A stretch of 64,000 nucleotides of DNA from Alphaproteobacteria bacterium (lineage in GTDB: Bacteria; Myxococcota_A; UBA796; GCA-2862545), in contig JACKER010000009.1 of the NCBI GenBank assembly GCA_020632925.1, forward strand, positions 465,682-529,681, written 5' to 3'. Below are positions 1-8,082 of this stretch, in pieces. Below the pieces are notes generated by a model that did no database searches, had not been told where the DNA came from, and worked only from the letters and a program-made list of their open reading frames with translations. The stretch's first letter is position 1. Each line of letters opens with the position of its first letter. The position numbers and the translations under genes are program-made.

Positions 1-2382
1 CCCAGCAGCGAGCTGCCTACGCTCCCCCTGTCGCAGCCCTCGCGGCCATCGCTGGTGGGACGGGGACGGGAAGTGGCGGATCTGCTCGCCAGGCTCGAGC
101 AGCACGCCGTCGTCACCCTCGTCGGCCCGGGCGGGATGGGCAAGACCCGGGTGGCGCGCGCCGCGCTCGAGCGTCTGCGCCAGCCGTCGATCTTCGTCGA
201 CCTCACCGAGGCGCTGAGCCCCGAGGGCGTGGCGTCCGCGCTGGCGCGCGCGCTGGACCTGCCCCTCGTCGAGCAGGACATCCAGGCGCAGCTCGGAGCC
301 GCCCTCGCCGCCCGCAGCGCGTCCGTGTGGGTGCTCGACAACGCCGAGCAGGTCGCGCCGCTCGTCGCCCAGCTGGTGGCCCGTTGGCGGGACGACGCCC
401 CCGAAGCGCGCTTCCTGATCACGAGCCGGATCCCCCTCGGCCTGCGCGACGAGGCCGTGGTGCCGCTCGGGCCGCTCGATCTGGAGGACGGCGTCGCCCT
501 GTTCGCCCGACGCGCCCCGGTGACGCTGAGCCCGGCGCAGCTCGAGCAGGTGCGCGCCCTGGTCCCCGCGCTCGACGGCATGCCCCTGGCCATCGAGCTG
601 GCGGCTGCGCGCACGCGCCTGCTCTCGGTCGAGCAGATCGCCCAGCGCCTGCAGGACCGCTTCAAGCTGCTCTCGGCGCGCGACGACCAGCTCTCGGAGC
701 GGCACCGGAGCCTGCTCGCCTCCCTGGACGGCACCTGGGAGGTGCTCCCGAGAGACGCTCGCGCCACGCTGGAGGCGCTGGCCGTGTTCTCCGGTGGCGT
801 CACGCTGCGCGCGGCGGAGCGGATGTTGCCGTCCGGCGAGGACGACCCGTGGGCGATCGACCGCCTCGAGGAGCTCGCCTCCCACGGCCTGCTCCATCGG
901 CGCGAGGACCGGTTCCACCTGCTGGTGTCCATCCAGGACCACGCCACCCGCAAGACGCACCCCCAGGTCCGGCGACGCCTGGAGGAGCTGCACGTCTCCA
1001 CCTTCGCTTCCCTCCCCTCCGAGACCCCGCTCCGGGACCTGATCGAGGACCTCGACAACCTCGTGGTCGCCACGCGCCGGGCGATCGATCAGGGTCGCGG
1101 GAGGGAGGCCTGCGACCTCGCGTGGCTGGTGTGGCGCGTGGTCGAGGCGCGCGGGCCCACCGAGGTCGGGCTCCAGCTCCTGTCGTCGGCGGCGGAGATC
1201 GCTCCCCCCGAGCGGCGCCTGGACGCGCTGGTGGCCCGCGCGGGCGCGACGCTGCACCTGGCGCGCAGCGAAGGCCTCCAGGAGGCGGTCGACGCCGTCC
1301 TGACGCACCCCGACGCCCGCGAGGTCGATCGGTGCTTCTTCCGGGCGCGGGTGGCGCTGCACCGCCACAAGAGCGTGGAGGCGGCCGCGCTGTTCGAGCG
1401 GACGGTCGCGCTCGCGGACGAGGCAGGGGACGCCCGGGTCGGCGTGCTCGCGCGTCTGGCTCTCTCGGGTCTCTGGCTGCTCGAGAACCGCCCCGAGTGC
1501 ATCGACCTGGTCCGTACCGCTCCCCCGGGCGCCACACCGACCCAGCGCAAGCTGCTCCTGGCCTCGTCCGTCCGCAACCGGGCACACCTCGGGTACGCGG
1601 TCGAGGACTGGGAGGTCGAGGAGCTGCGCGAGGTCCCGCGGACCTCCGAGCACCTCCCCACCGTGCTGACGGTCCTCCAAGCGCTCCACATCGCCGCCAT
1701 CCACGCCGAACGCCACGACGAGGCGCTGGAGGTCGCTCGGCGGGTGGATCGGCTGGCGGGGACGCTCGGGCTGCTGCGCAGCGTCGGCAAGTGCGCGTAC
1801 AACCTCTCCGTCCAGCTGCTGGAGCACGGCCTGCCCGAGGAGACGCTGGAGGCGCTCGACCGCGCGGAGGCCGGCTATCGACGGTCGGGGCAGCTGACGG
1901 ACGCCGCGTCCTGCAACACGATGCGCGCGCGTGCCTTCGTGGTGCTCGATCGGCTCGACGAGGCCGAAGCCGCCATCCGAGCCGCCATCCGCCACAACTT
2001 CCCCGACGGGTACTGGCGGGGCATCCCCTACGCCCAGCTCGCCGAGGTGTTGTTCGAGCAGGGACGTCGCGAGGAGGCCCGTGAGGTGATCCGGGAGGCG
2101 ACACCGCTCCTGATGGGCCAGATGTGGTACCGCGTGAACGGGATGATGGCCGAGATGGCGGCGCTCGACGGCCGGGTCGAGGAGGTCCGCGCCTGGCTCG
2201 ACGGCGCAGAGCCCGATCGCCACGACCGGCTCACGCGGATCCGCCGGCACGCGCTCGGCGCCTGGCTCGCCCGACGCGAGGGGGACACCACCCGAGTCGA
2301 GGCGGACCTGGCGGCGCTCGACGCCCTGGTCCGGCCACGCACCGAGGGCGCGAGGGTCGGCCCTCGCCTCGGCCTGATCTGA
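1..2382 (+). CDS. STAND/NB-ARC-type ATPase regulator with C-terminal helical repeats (5' end outside window)
   Basis: The frame is open to the left edge, so the N-terminus (often a kinase, DNA-binding or cyclase domain in this family) is missing; a GTG at 55 is a possible internal start but is preceded by an in-frame Pro/Ser-rich linker. Visible motifs are the P-loop GPGGMGKTR (about visible residues 42-50), the Walker-B-like VWVLDNAEQ about 60 residues later, the LITSR sensor motif and GMPLAIELAAARTRLLS, the GxPLA motif of NB-ARC/STAND switches. The last 450 residues are Ala/Glu/Arg-rich helices resembling TPRs. Proteins of this type are signal-responsive ATP switches; the signal and target here are unknown. 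The next gene is convergent. Confidence 0.8.
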   Translation, partial: PSSELPTLPLSQPSRPSLVGRGREVADLLARLEQHAVVTLVGPGGMGKTRVARAALERLRQPSIFVDLTEALSPEGVASALARALDLPLVEQDIQAQLGAALAARSASVWVLDNAEQVAPLVAQLVARWRDDAPEARFLITSRIPLGLRDEAVVPLGPLDLEDGVALFARRAPVTLSPAQLEQVRALVPALDGMPLAIELAAARTRLLSVEQIAQRLQDRFKLLSARDDQLSERHRSLLASLDGTWEVLPRDARATLEALAVFSGGVTLRAAERMLPSGEDDPWAIDRLEELASHGLLHRREDRFHLLVSIQDHATRKTHPQVRRRLEELHVSTFASLPSETPLRDLIEDLDNLVVATRRAIDQGRGREACDLAWLVWRVVEARGPTEVGLQLLSSAAEIAPPERRLDALVARAGATLHLARSEGLQEAVDAVLTHPDAREVDRCFFRARVALHRHKSVEAAALFERTVALADEAGDARVGVLARLALSGLWLLENRPECIDLVRTAPPGATPTQRKLLLASSVRNRAHLGYAVEDWEVEELREVPRTSEHLPTVLTVLQALHIAAIHAERHDEALEVARRVDRLAGTLGLLRSVGKCAYNLSVQLLEHGLPEETLEALDRAEAGYRRSGQLTDAASCNTMRARAFVVLDRLDEAEAAIRAAIRHNFPDGYWRGIPYAQLAEVLFEQGRREEAREVIREATPLLMGQMWYRVNGMMAEMAALDGRVEEVRAWLDGAEPDRHDRLTRIRRHALGAWLARREGDTTRVEADLAALDALVRPRTEGARVGPRLGLI

Positions 2383-2417
2383 ATCGACTCGCGGTCACGG
2401 CGCGTGAGGGCGGAAAA

Positions 2418-2488
2418 GGCGCTTGCGCCCCGCTCTCGCGCGGGGTGACCGTGAGGAGATTCTCTGCCAAGGCCCGCGACTGCGGGCC
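2418..2488. terminator. cluster of three GC-rich hairpins between convergent genes
   Basis: Three inverted repeats sit between the STAND gene and convergent engB: GGCGC-TT-GCGCC (2418-2429), CCCCGC-N6-GCGGGG (2428-2445) and GGCCCGC-GACT-GCGGGCC (2471-2488, a perfect 7-bp stem with a 4-nt loop). None is followed by a T-run, so a classic intrinsic terminator is not shown. The position suggests a shared bidirectional terminator. Confidence 0.4.
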
Positions 2489-2521
2489 GCGGAGGCCGAG
2501 AATCGGCCGGAGCAACCAGAA

Positions 2522-3130
2522 TCAGCCTTCGGGCGCGATGGCGGCGTCGATGCGGGCCCAGACGTCCTCGCGTCCGGCCTTCGTCACCGAGCTGAAGCCG
2601 ATGGGCTGGTCGGGCGGGAGGCGGAACTCGCGCCTGAGGGCGGCGAGCTGCTTCTGCGCCTGCTGCTTGGACAGCTTGTCCACCTTGGTGGCCACCACGA
2701 GCGACGGGATGCCGGCCTCCGTCAGCGCGAACAGCAGGCCGCCGTCCATCTCCTGCGGGTCGCGTCGCACGTCCACGAGCACCACGACGAGCTTCAGCGC
2801 CTCCCGATCGCCGAGGTACCCCTCGATCATCGGCTTCCAGGCGGCCCGAACGGCCTCGGGGACCTTCGCGAAGCCGTAGCCGGGCAGGTCGGCGAACACC
2901 ACGTCCCGACCACGCTCCTCGCCCGCCCCCTCGACGCGGAACAGGTTCACGAGCTGCGTGCGCCCCGGCGTGTGGCTGACCCGCGCCAGCTGCTTGCGGC
3001 TCAGGAGCGTGTTCAGCGCGGAGCTCTTGCCCACGTTCGAGCGGCCGGCGAACGCCACCTCCGGCAGGCCCGTCTCCGGGGGGGACTCGGGGAAGCTGCC
3101 CAGGAACTCGACCTGACCGACACCGCGCAT
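2522..3130 (-). CDS. engB: ribosome biogenesis GTP-binding protein EngB/YsxC/YihA
   Basis: This is a 202-residue TRAFAC-class GTPase of usual family length, needed for late large-subunit assembly in bacteria. G1 is GRSNVGKSS (residues 29-37), G2 is TPGRT (54-58), G3 is DLPGYGFAK (from 81) and G4 is TKVDK (about 148). The YGFA tail of G3 and the P-loop sequence are typical of the EngB subfamily. The ATG at 3130 was chosen because it places G1 at the family's usual distance from the N-terminus. It is transcribed divergently from the metallophosphoesterase, with 38 bp between start codons. Confidence 0.95.
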   Translation of the reverse strand: MRGVGQVEFLGSFPESPPETGLPEVAFAGRSNVGKSSALNTLLSRKQLARVSHTPGRTQLVNLFRVEGAGEERGRDVVFADLPGYGFAKVPEAVRAAWKPMIEGYLGDREALKLVVVLVDVRRDPQEMDGGLLFALTEAGIPSLVVATKVDKLSKQQAQKQLAALRREFRLPPDQPIGFSSVTKAGREDVWARIDAAIAPEG

Positions 3131-3140
3131 GCCGACCGGC

Positions 3141-3146
3141 TATCCT
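3141..3146 (+). promoter_or_regulatory. -10-like hexamer TATCCT upstream of metallophosphoesterase
   Basis: TATCCT lies 22 nt before the GTG at 3169 and fits the TA-N3-T pattern seen upstream of many starts in this window. No convincing -35 box is visible. Confidence 0.35.
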
Positions 3147-3168
3147 GTCGCGTGAGCCGCGACCGCAC

Positions 3169-4335
3169 GTGAGCAACCCGACCCACATCGGCTGGAAGGC
3201 CCGGCCCGGCATCGTCGAGCGCGTCGCCCCCGACCAGCGCATCTGGTTCGTGAGCGACCTGCACATCGGCGATGCCACGCCCCACGACGTGTTCTTCGGC
3301 AAGGATCGGCACCTGATGGCGCTCGTGGAGCGCGTCGAGCGCGAGCGCGCCCTGCTCGTCATCGTCGGCGACGCGATCGACTTCCACCAGGCGTGGTCGT
3401 TCACCCGCGTGCTCCGCGCGCACCAGGAGCTGTTCAGCGCGATGTCACGCCTCGCGCGCGAGGGGCGGCTGATCTACGTGATCGGCAACCACGACTACGA
3501 GATCAACCTGTTCTCCGAGATCCTCCACTTCCGGGTCTGCGACGAGCTGCACGTCGGCGACCGGATGCTGGTGGTCCACGGCTGGCAGTTCGACCCCTAC
3601 CTCAAGGACGCCGTCCAGCACGGCCACTCCTGGTCGACCACCATCCACCACGCGATGGAGCGGTACCTCGACACCTGGCTGCGCATCCCGCTCGGCGAGT
3701 TCTACACGCGCCCCAACCGCCTGCTGTTCTGGCTGGCGCACAAGGTCGCGATGGTCGCCAACGCCTACGCCTCGGGGATGGCGAGGATCGGCCTGACCCG
3801 CTCGGCCGAGAACCTCAACCACTACCTGACCTACTGGGCGCGCTCCAACATGGGCGACCCGATGGGCATCTTCCGCCCCGCCTGCCAGCTCCTCCGGGAG
3901 GGCCGGTGGGACACGGTGGTCTGCGGCCACTCCCACCTGCCGGGCGTGGTCTCGGTCAAGGGCGGGACGTACGCGAACACCGGCTCGTGGACCTTCGGCA
4001 GCTCGCAGTACCTCGTCTGGGACGGCGGCTCCTTCGTCTGTCGCGACTGGATCACGGGCACGCCCTACGGCGGGGAGCTGTACGAGCCGCTCCTGGACGG
4101 CGTGGTCTACGAGAAGGACTTCTGGCAGTGGTGGCGCGAGAACTACATGGGGCTCGGCCGCTTCCGCGAGGGCGAGGAGCGCCGCGGCCGCCTGCGCCAC
4201 TGGGAGAGCTACGTCCGCGACTACCAGCACATGTCGCAGCTCCAGCCGCTGCGCGTCGATCCCCTGCCCCGCGAGATCACGGAGGACGTTGCTGGGGTGC
4301 CGGCGAGCGATGCATCGGAGGAGGCGCACCCCTGA
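3169..4335 (+). CDS. calcineurin-like metallophosphoesterase
   Basis: This is a 388-residue protein with the complete metallophosphoesterase signature: SDLHIGD (D30, H32), GDAID (G67-D68), GNHDYE (N107-H108-D109), a VVHGW block near residue 130 and CGHSHLPG near 250. These residues bind the two active-site metals. The motif spacing resembles UDP-2,3-diacylglucosamine hydrolase-like and related phosphoesterases, but the protein is longer than LpxH and has a Trp/Arg-rich C-terminal extension, so the substrate is not assigned. There is no signal peptide, so it is probably cytoplasmic or peripheral. It is followed 33 bp later by lon on the same strand. Confidence 0.85.
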   Translation: MSNPTHIGWKARPGIVERVAPDQRIWFVSDLHIGDATPHDVFFGKDRHLMALVERVERERALLVIVGDAIDFHQAWSFTRVLRAHQELFSAMSRLAREGRLIYVIGNHDYEINLFSEILHFRVCDELHVGDRMLVVHGWQFDPYLKDAVQHGHSWSTTIHHAMERYLDTWLRIPLGEFYTRPNRLLFWLAHKVAMVANAYASGMARIGLTRSAENLNHYLTYWARSNMGDPMGIFRPACQLLREGRWDTVVCGHSHLPGVVSVKGGTYANTGSWTFGSSQYLVWDGGSFVCRDWITGTPYGGELYEPLLDGVVYEKDFWQWWRENYMGLGRFREGEERRGRLRHWESYVRDYQHMSQLQPLRVDPLPREITEDVAGVPASDASEEAHP

Positions 4336-4368
4336 GGGGACGGGATACTCGGACCGGCTGGAGTCTCG

Positions 4369-6780
4369 ATGTCCGACCCGGTCCTGCTGCCGACCCGCGG
4401 TACCGTCGTCTTCCCCGGCGCCCTCCGCATCCTCGCGTGTGGCCGCGAGAGCTCGATCCGCGCCGTCCAGCGGCACCTCGAGGAGGGCGCGCCGCTGGTG
4501 CTCGTGCCCCAGCTCGATCCCGACGAGGACGATCCGCTCACGGCCCGCCTGTCCCGCTGCGGCGTCCGGGGCCGTGTGCTCCGGAGCACGCGCCTGCCCG
4601 ACGGCAGCCTCCGCCTGCTGGTCGAGGGTCACGAGCGCATCCGCACGCGCGGCGCCGCACGACTGACCGACGGGGCGACCACGATCCCCGTCGACGAGCG
4701 CCCGACGAGCGTGAGGGACCCGGTCCGCTGCCGCGCGCTGGCCCAGGAGATCGCCGTCCGGTACCAGGAGTACGCCCAGGCGACGGGGCTGCAGGCGCAG
4801 GAGCACCAGGTGCTGGCGCCGGGCGCCGACGACCCGGAGGGGCTCGCGGACCAGATCTTCGCGACCACCGATCTGCCGCTCGACGAGCAGATCGCCGCCC
4901 TCGAGCTGCCGCTGCTCGACCACCGTCTGGAGAAGGCGATCGGCCACCTGATCGTCCAGATCGCGCGGCACACCATCCACGCCGAGGTGAACGCTCGCGT
5001 GCAGCGCGCGATGGACGACAGCCAGCGCGAGTACCACCTCAAGGAGCAGCTCAAGGCCATCCGCGCCGAGCTCGGGGAGGCCTGGGGCAGCGAGGCGGAT
5101 GCGGACCGCTTCCTCGATCGCATCGAGATGGCCGACATGCCGGAGGAGGTCGCGGAGGAGGCCGTCCGCGAGACCGAGCGCCTGCGCCGCATCCACACCG
5201 ACAGCGCGGAGTACACGCTGCTCCGCACCTGGCTGGAGACGGTCTGCGACCTCCCGTGGGGGATCTCGACGCCCGACCCCAGCTCGCTCGGGCGGGCGCA
5301 GAAGGTGCTCGACCGCGACCACCACGGCCTCGAGAAGGCCAAGGAGCGGATCCTCGAGTTCCTGGCCGTCCGTCGGCTCGAGCCCGAGTCCAAGGGCCCG
5401 ATCCTGTGCTTCGTGGGGCCGCCGGGCGTCGGCAAGACCAGCCTCGGCCAGTCGATCGCGGAGGCGCTCGGTCGTCGGTACGCTCGGATCGCGCTCGGCG
5501 GGACCAAGGACGAGACCGAGATCCGCGGCCACCGCCGGACGTACGTGGGCGCGCTGCCCGGACGCATCGTGCGCGGGCTGGTCCGTGCCGGATCCCGCAA
5601 CCCGGTGATCCTGCTCGACGAGCTGGACAAGGTCGGCAACGACTTCCGCGGCGACCCGGCGTCCGCCTTGCTCGAAGTGCTCGACCCCGAGCAGAACCAC
5701 AGCTTCACCGACCACTACCTCGACCTGCCCTTCGATCTGTCGCAGGTGCTGTTCGTCGGGACCGCCAACGTGGTCGACACGATCCCGGCCGCGCTGCTCG
5801 ACCGCCTCGAGCTGGTCGAGATCCCCGGGTACATCGAGGAAGACAAGATCCGCATCGCGCGCCGGCACCTGCTGCCCAAGCTCGCGAAGGACCACGGTCT
5901 GATGCAGGGCAACAAGCGGCGCATCCAGGTCGATCCGGAGGCGCTGTCGCGGATCGTCCGGGAATACACGCGGGAGGCGGGTGTGCGCGAGCTCGAGCGG
6001 CAGCTCGCCTCCTTGCACCGGAAGATCGCGCGGAAGGTGGTGGACGGCGAAGCGGAGGACGTGCGCGTGAAGGCGGCGGACGTGCCCGTGCTGCTCGGAC
6101 CACCGCGGTACTTCCGGGAGCTCGCGGAGCTCGACTCGGATCCCGGTGTCGTGACCGGCGTCGCGTGGACGCCGACGGGCGGTGACCTGCTGTTCGTCGA
6201 GGCGATCCGGATGCCGTCGAGCTCGGGCAAGCCGAGCCTCAAGCTGACGGGCAGCCTGGGCGACGTCATGAAGGAGTCGGCGGAGGCAGCGCTGTCCTGG
6301 CTACGGGCCAACGCGGCGACGCTCGGGCTCGCGCCGGAGGCGTTCGACGCCGAGCTGCACCTGCACGTCCCCGCCGGCGCCATCCCCAAGGACGGCCCCT
6401 CGGCCGGGGTGACGGCGGTGACGGCGATGGCCTCGCTGCTGCTCCAGCGCCCGGTGCGCGAGGGGCTGGCGATGACCGGCGAGATCACGCTGCGCGGCAA
6501 GGTGCTGCCGGTGGGTGGCATCAAGGAGAAGGCGCTCGCGGCCCGCCGCGCCGGGCTGAAGACGTTCCTGCTGCCCACCCTCAACCGCAACGATCTGGAC
6601 GACATCCCCGAGGAGCTCCGGAAGGATCTCGACTTCGTGTTCGTGGACCGGGTGGAGGAGGTGCTGGAGCTGGCGCTCGGCGTGCCCCTGCCCGCGAAGC
6701 TCGCCACCCGCCGCCAGCCGGCCGCGAAGCTCGACCGCGCTCCCACCCGCCCCCCGACGAGGCGTCCCCGCGTCCGGTAG
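4369..6780 (+). CDS. lon: ATP-dependent Lon protease
   Basis: This 803-residue protein has standard Lon architecture: an N-terminal substrate-binding LON domain (about 1-200), a helical linker, an AAA+ module with Walker A GPPGVGKTS (about 350) and Walker B VILLDELDK, and a C-terminal serine protease domain. The Ser-Lys dyad is visible as PKDGPSAGVT (Ser678) and GGIKEKALAARRAG (Lys719), close to the E. coli positions. Lon degrades misfolded and regulatory proteins in the cytoplasm. The C-terminal tail is Pro/Arg-rich. Upstream 'actcggaccggctggagtctcg' gives a GGAG-type ribosome site before the ATG. Confidence 0.96.
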   Translation: MSDPVLLPTRGTVVFPGALRILACGRESSIRAVQRHLEEGAPLVLVPQLDPDEDDPLTARLSRCGVRGRVLRSTRLPDGSLRLLVEGHERIRTRGAARLTDGATTIPVDERPTSVRDPVRCRALAQEIAVRYQEYAQATGLQAQEHQVLAPGADDPEGLADQIFATTDLPLDEQIAALELPLLDHRLEKAIGHLIVQIARHTIHAEVNARVQRAMDDSQREYHLKEQLKAIRAELGEAWGSEADADRFLDRIEMADMPEEVAEEAVRETERLRRIHTDSAEYTLLRTWLETVCDLPWGISTPDPSSLGRAQKVLDRDHHGLEKAKERILEFLAVRRLEPESKGPILCFVGPPGVGKTSLGQSIAEALGRRYARIALGGTKDETEIRGHRRTYVGALPGRIVRGLVRAGSRNPVILLDELDKVGNDFRGDPASALLEVLDPEQNHSFTDHYLDLPFDLSQVLFVGTANVVDTIPAALLDRLELVEIPGYIEEDKIRIARRHLLPKLAKDHGLMQGNKRRIQVDPEALSRIVREYTREAGVRELERQLASLHRKIARKVVDGEAEDVRVKAADVPVLLGPPRYFRELAELDSDPGVVTGVAWTPTGGDLLFVEAIRMPSSSGKPSLKLTGSLGDVMKESAEAALSWLRANAATLGLAPEAFDAELHLHVPAGAIPKDGPSAGVTAVTAMASLLLQRPVREGLAMTGEITLRGKVLPVGGIKEKALAARRAGLKTFLLPTLNRNDLDDIPEELRKDLDFVFVDRVEEVLELALGVPLPAKLATRRQPAAKLDRAPTRPPTRRPRVR

Positions 6781-6791
6781 GGGGCGCCCCC
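6780..6791. terminator. GC palindrome between convergent lon and protease genes
   Basis: GGGGGCGCCCCC is a perfect 12-bp palindrome starting on the last base of the lon stop codon and ending 8 bases before the stop of the convergent protease gene. Its position suits a shared terminator, but it has no loop and no long T-run. Confidence 0.3.
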
Positions 6792-6798
6792 CTATTGT

Positions 6799-8001
6799 CT
6801 AGAAACTCCCGGCGAGCTGGACGGAGACCGGGGCGCCGTCGCGGACGACGTCGAGCTGGGCTGGATCGCCGCCAGCCAACGCGTCGCGGATGTCCGCGGG
6901 AGCGCGCACCGGCGCACCGTCCACGCTGCGCACCACGTCCCCCACCTCGATGCCCGCCACCTCCGCCCGTGAGCGAGGCCGGACCGCGACCACCTCGCCA
7001 CCGGCGCCGGGCGCCGGGCGCAGCGTCATCCCCCCGATGACCACCGACTGCTCGGCCCAGTCGGCGAGCTGGACGTCCACCAGCAGGAGCTGCCCGTCGC
7101 GCAGCAGGCGCATCGTCGCGCGGGAGCCGCCGGCGAGCGCGTCCAGGGCGCGCGTGAGGTCCGCCGGCGTCGCGATGGGCACGTCGTCGAAGGCCGACAG
7201 CCGGTCCCCGGGCCGGATGCCCGCGCGGTCCGCGGGCGAGGACGCCACCACCTGCGAGACGACGACCGAGTCACCGTCGCGATCGACGCGTACGCCGAGG
7301 AAGGCCCGCGAGAGCCGTGCGCCGCTGCGCAGGGTGGGCAGGGAGGACGACAGGATCTCGACGGGGACCGCGAACGAGATGGCCTGGCCCTGCGCGTGCG
7401 TGCCCGAGAGCACCCCCACCACGCGCCCGCCCTCGTCGATCACCGGGCCACCGCTGTTCCCGGGGTTCAGCGGGATCGCGAGCTGGAGGAAGTCCACGCG
7501 CGGGCCGCCGCCCTCCTCCTGGAGCCGGCGGCCGCGGCCGGCCAGCACGCCCACCGCCAGCGAGTGCGCCAGGCCGTACGGGCTGCCGATGGCGATCAGC
7601 GTGGCGCCGACGGGCAGGGGCTCGGAGGCCCCGAGCTCGAGCGGGCGGAGGTGCGCACCCTCCACCCTCAACAACGCGAGATCCGTGCGCGCATCGGCCC
7701 CCACCAGCGTCGCGTCGACCGCGTGTCCGTCCACGTCGCGAACCGTGATCGCCTCGGCGTCGATCACCAGGTGGCGGGCCGTGACGAGCTCGTCCGACGA
7801 GACCGCGAACCCCGACCCCACGCGCGCGGTCGGAGCGGCGACCACCACGCTCACCACCCCGTCCTTCACCTCGTCGAAGACGGGCGCGTAGCTCGGCCAC
7901 GCGGGCTGGCGCGCGCCCACCGCGTACCCGGCCGCGAGCGCGAGCCCGGCGGCGACCAGCGTGGCTGCGACCCAACCCCCGCGCTCGGCGACCGTCGACA
8001 T
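6799..8001 (-). CDS. membrane-anchored trypsin-like serine protease with two PDZ domains (HtrA/DegP-like)
   Basis: This 400-residue protein has an N-terminal hydrophobic anchor (about residues 9-29), a chymotrypsin-fold protease with complete catalytic triad His77 (TARHLV), Asp107 (RTDLALL) and Ser183 (GNSGGPV), and two PDZ domains (about 235-310 and 320-395). HtrA proteases act in the periplasm on misfolded or signalling substrates. The much longer open frame upstream of ATG 8001 is antisense to the neighbouring monooxygenase and was rejected; the ATG at 8001 directly precedes a normal signal anchor. A TACGAT hexamer lies only 7 nt upstream of the ATG, suggesting a near-leaderless transcript. 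It is divergent from the copper-monooxygenase-like gene. Confidence 0.92.
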   Translation of the reverse strand: MSTVAERGGWVAATLVAAGLALAAGYAVGARQPAWPSYAPVFDEVKDGVVSVVVAAPTARVGSGFAVSSDELVTARHLVIDAEAITVRDVDGHAVDATLVGADARTDLALLRVEGAHLRPLELGASEPLPVGATLIAIGSPYGLAHSLAVGVLAGRGRRLQEEGGGPRVDFLQLAIPLNPGNSGGPVIDEGGRVVGVLSGTHAQGQAISFAVPVEILSSSLPTLRSGARLSRAFLGVRVDRDGDSVVVSQVVASSPADRAGIRPGDRLSAFDDVPIATPADLTRALDALAGGSRATMRLLRDGQLLLVDVQLADWAEQSVVIGGMTLRPAPGAGGEVVAVRPRSRAEVAGIEVGDVVRSVDGAPVRAPADIRDALAGGDPAQLDVVRDGAPVSVQLAGSF

Positions 8002-8008
8002 GGCGCGG

Positions 8009-8063
8009 ATCGTACTCCGTCGACCCTCGCGGCGCTGCACGACGGGCTCGGGGACGGTAGGAT
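8009..8063. promoter_or_regulatory. divergent promoter region with two TA-N3-T hexamers
   Basis: On the minus strand TACGAT (plus coordinates 8009-8014) sits 7 nt before the protease ATG. On the plus strand TAGGAT (8058-8063) sits 19 nt before the ATG at 8083. Both are preceded by G-rich bases; no clear -35 element is seen. The whole intergenic space is 81 bp. Confidence 0.45.
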
Positions 8064-8082
8064 GCGGTCCGGAGTGGAGCCG

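Noticed and set aside
3445..6018. 857-residue minus-strand ORF across metallophosphoesterase and lon
   Set aside because: Antisense shadow of two clear genes in high-G+C DNA; Val/Leu/Arg/Asp-rich with no motif.
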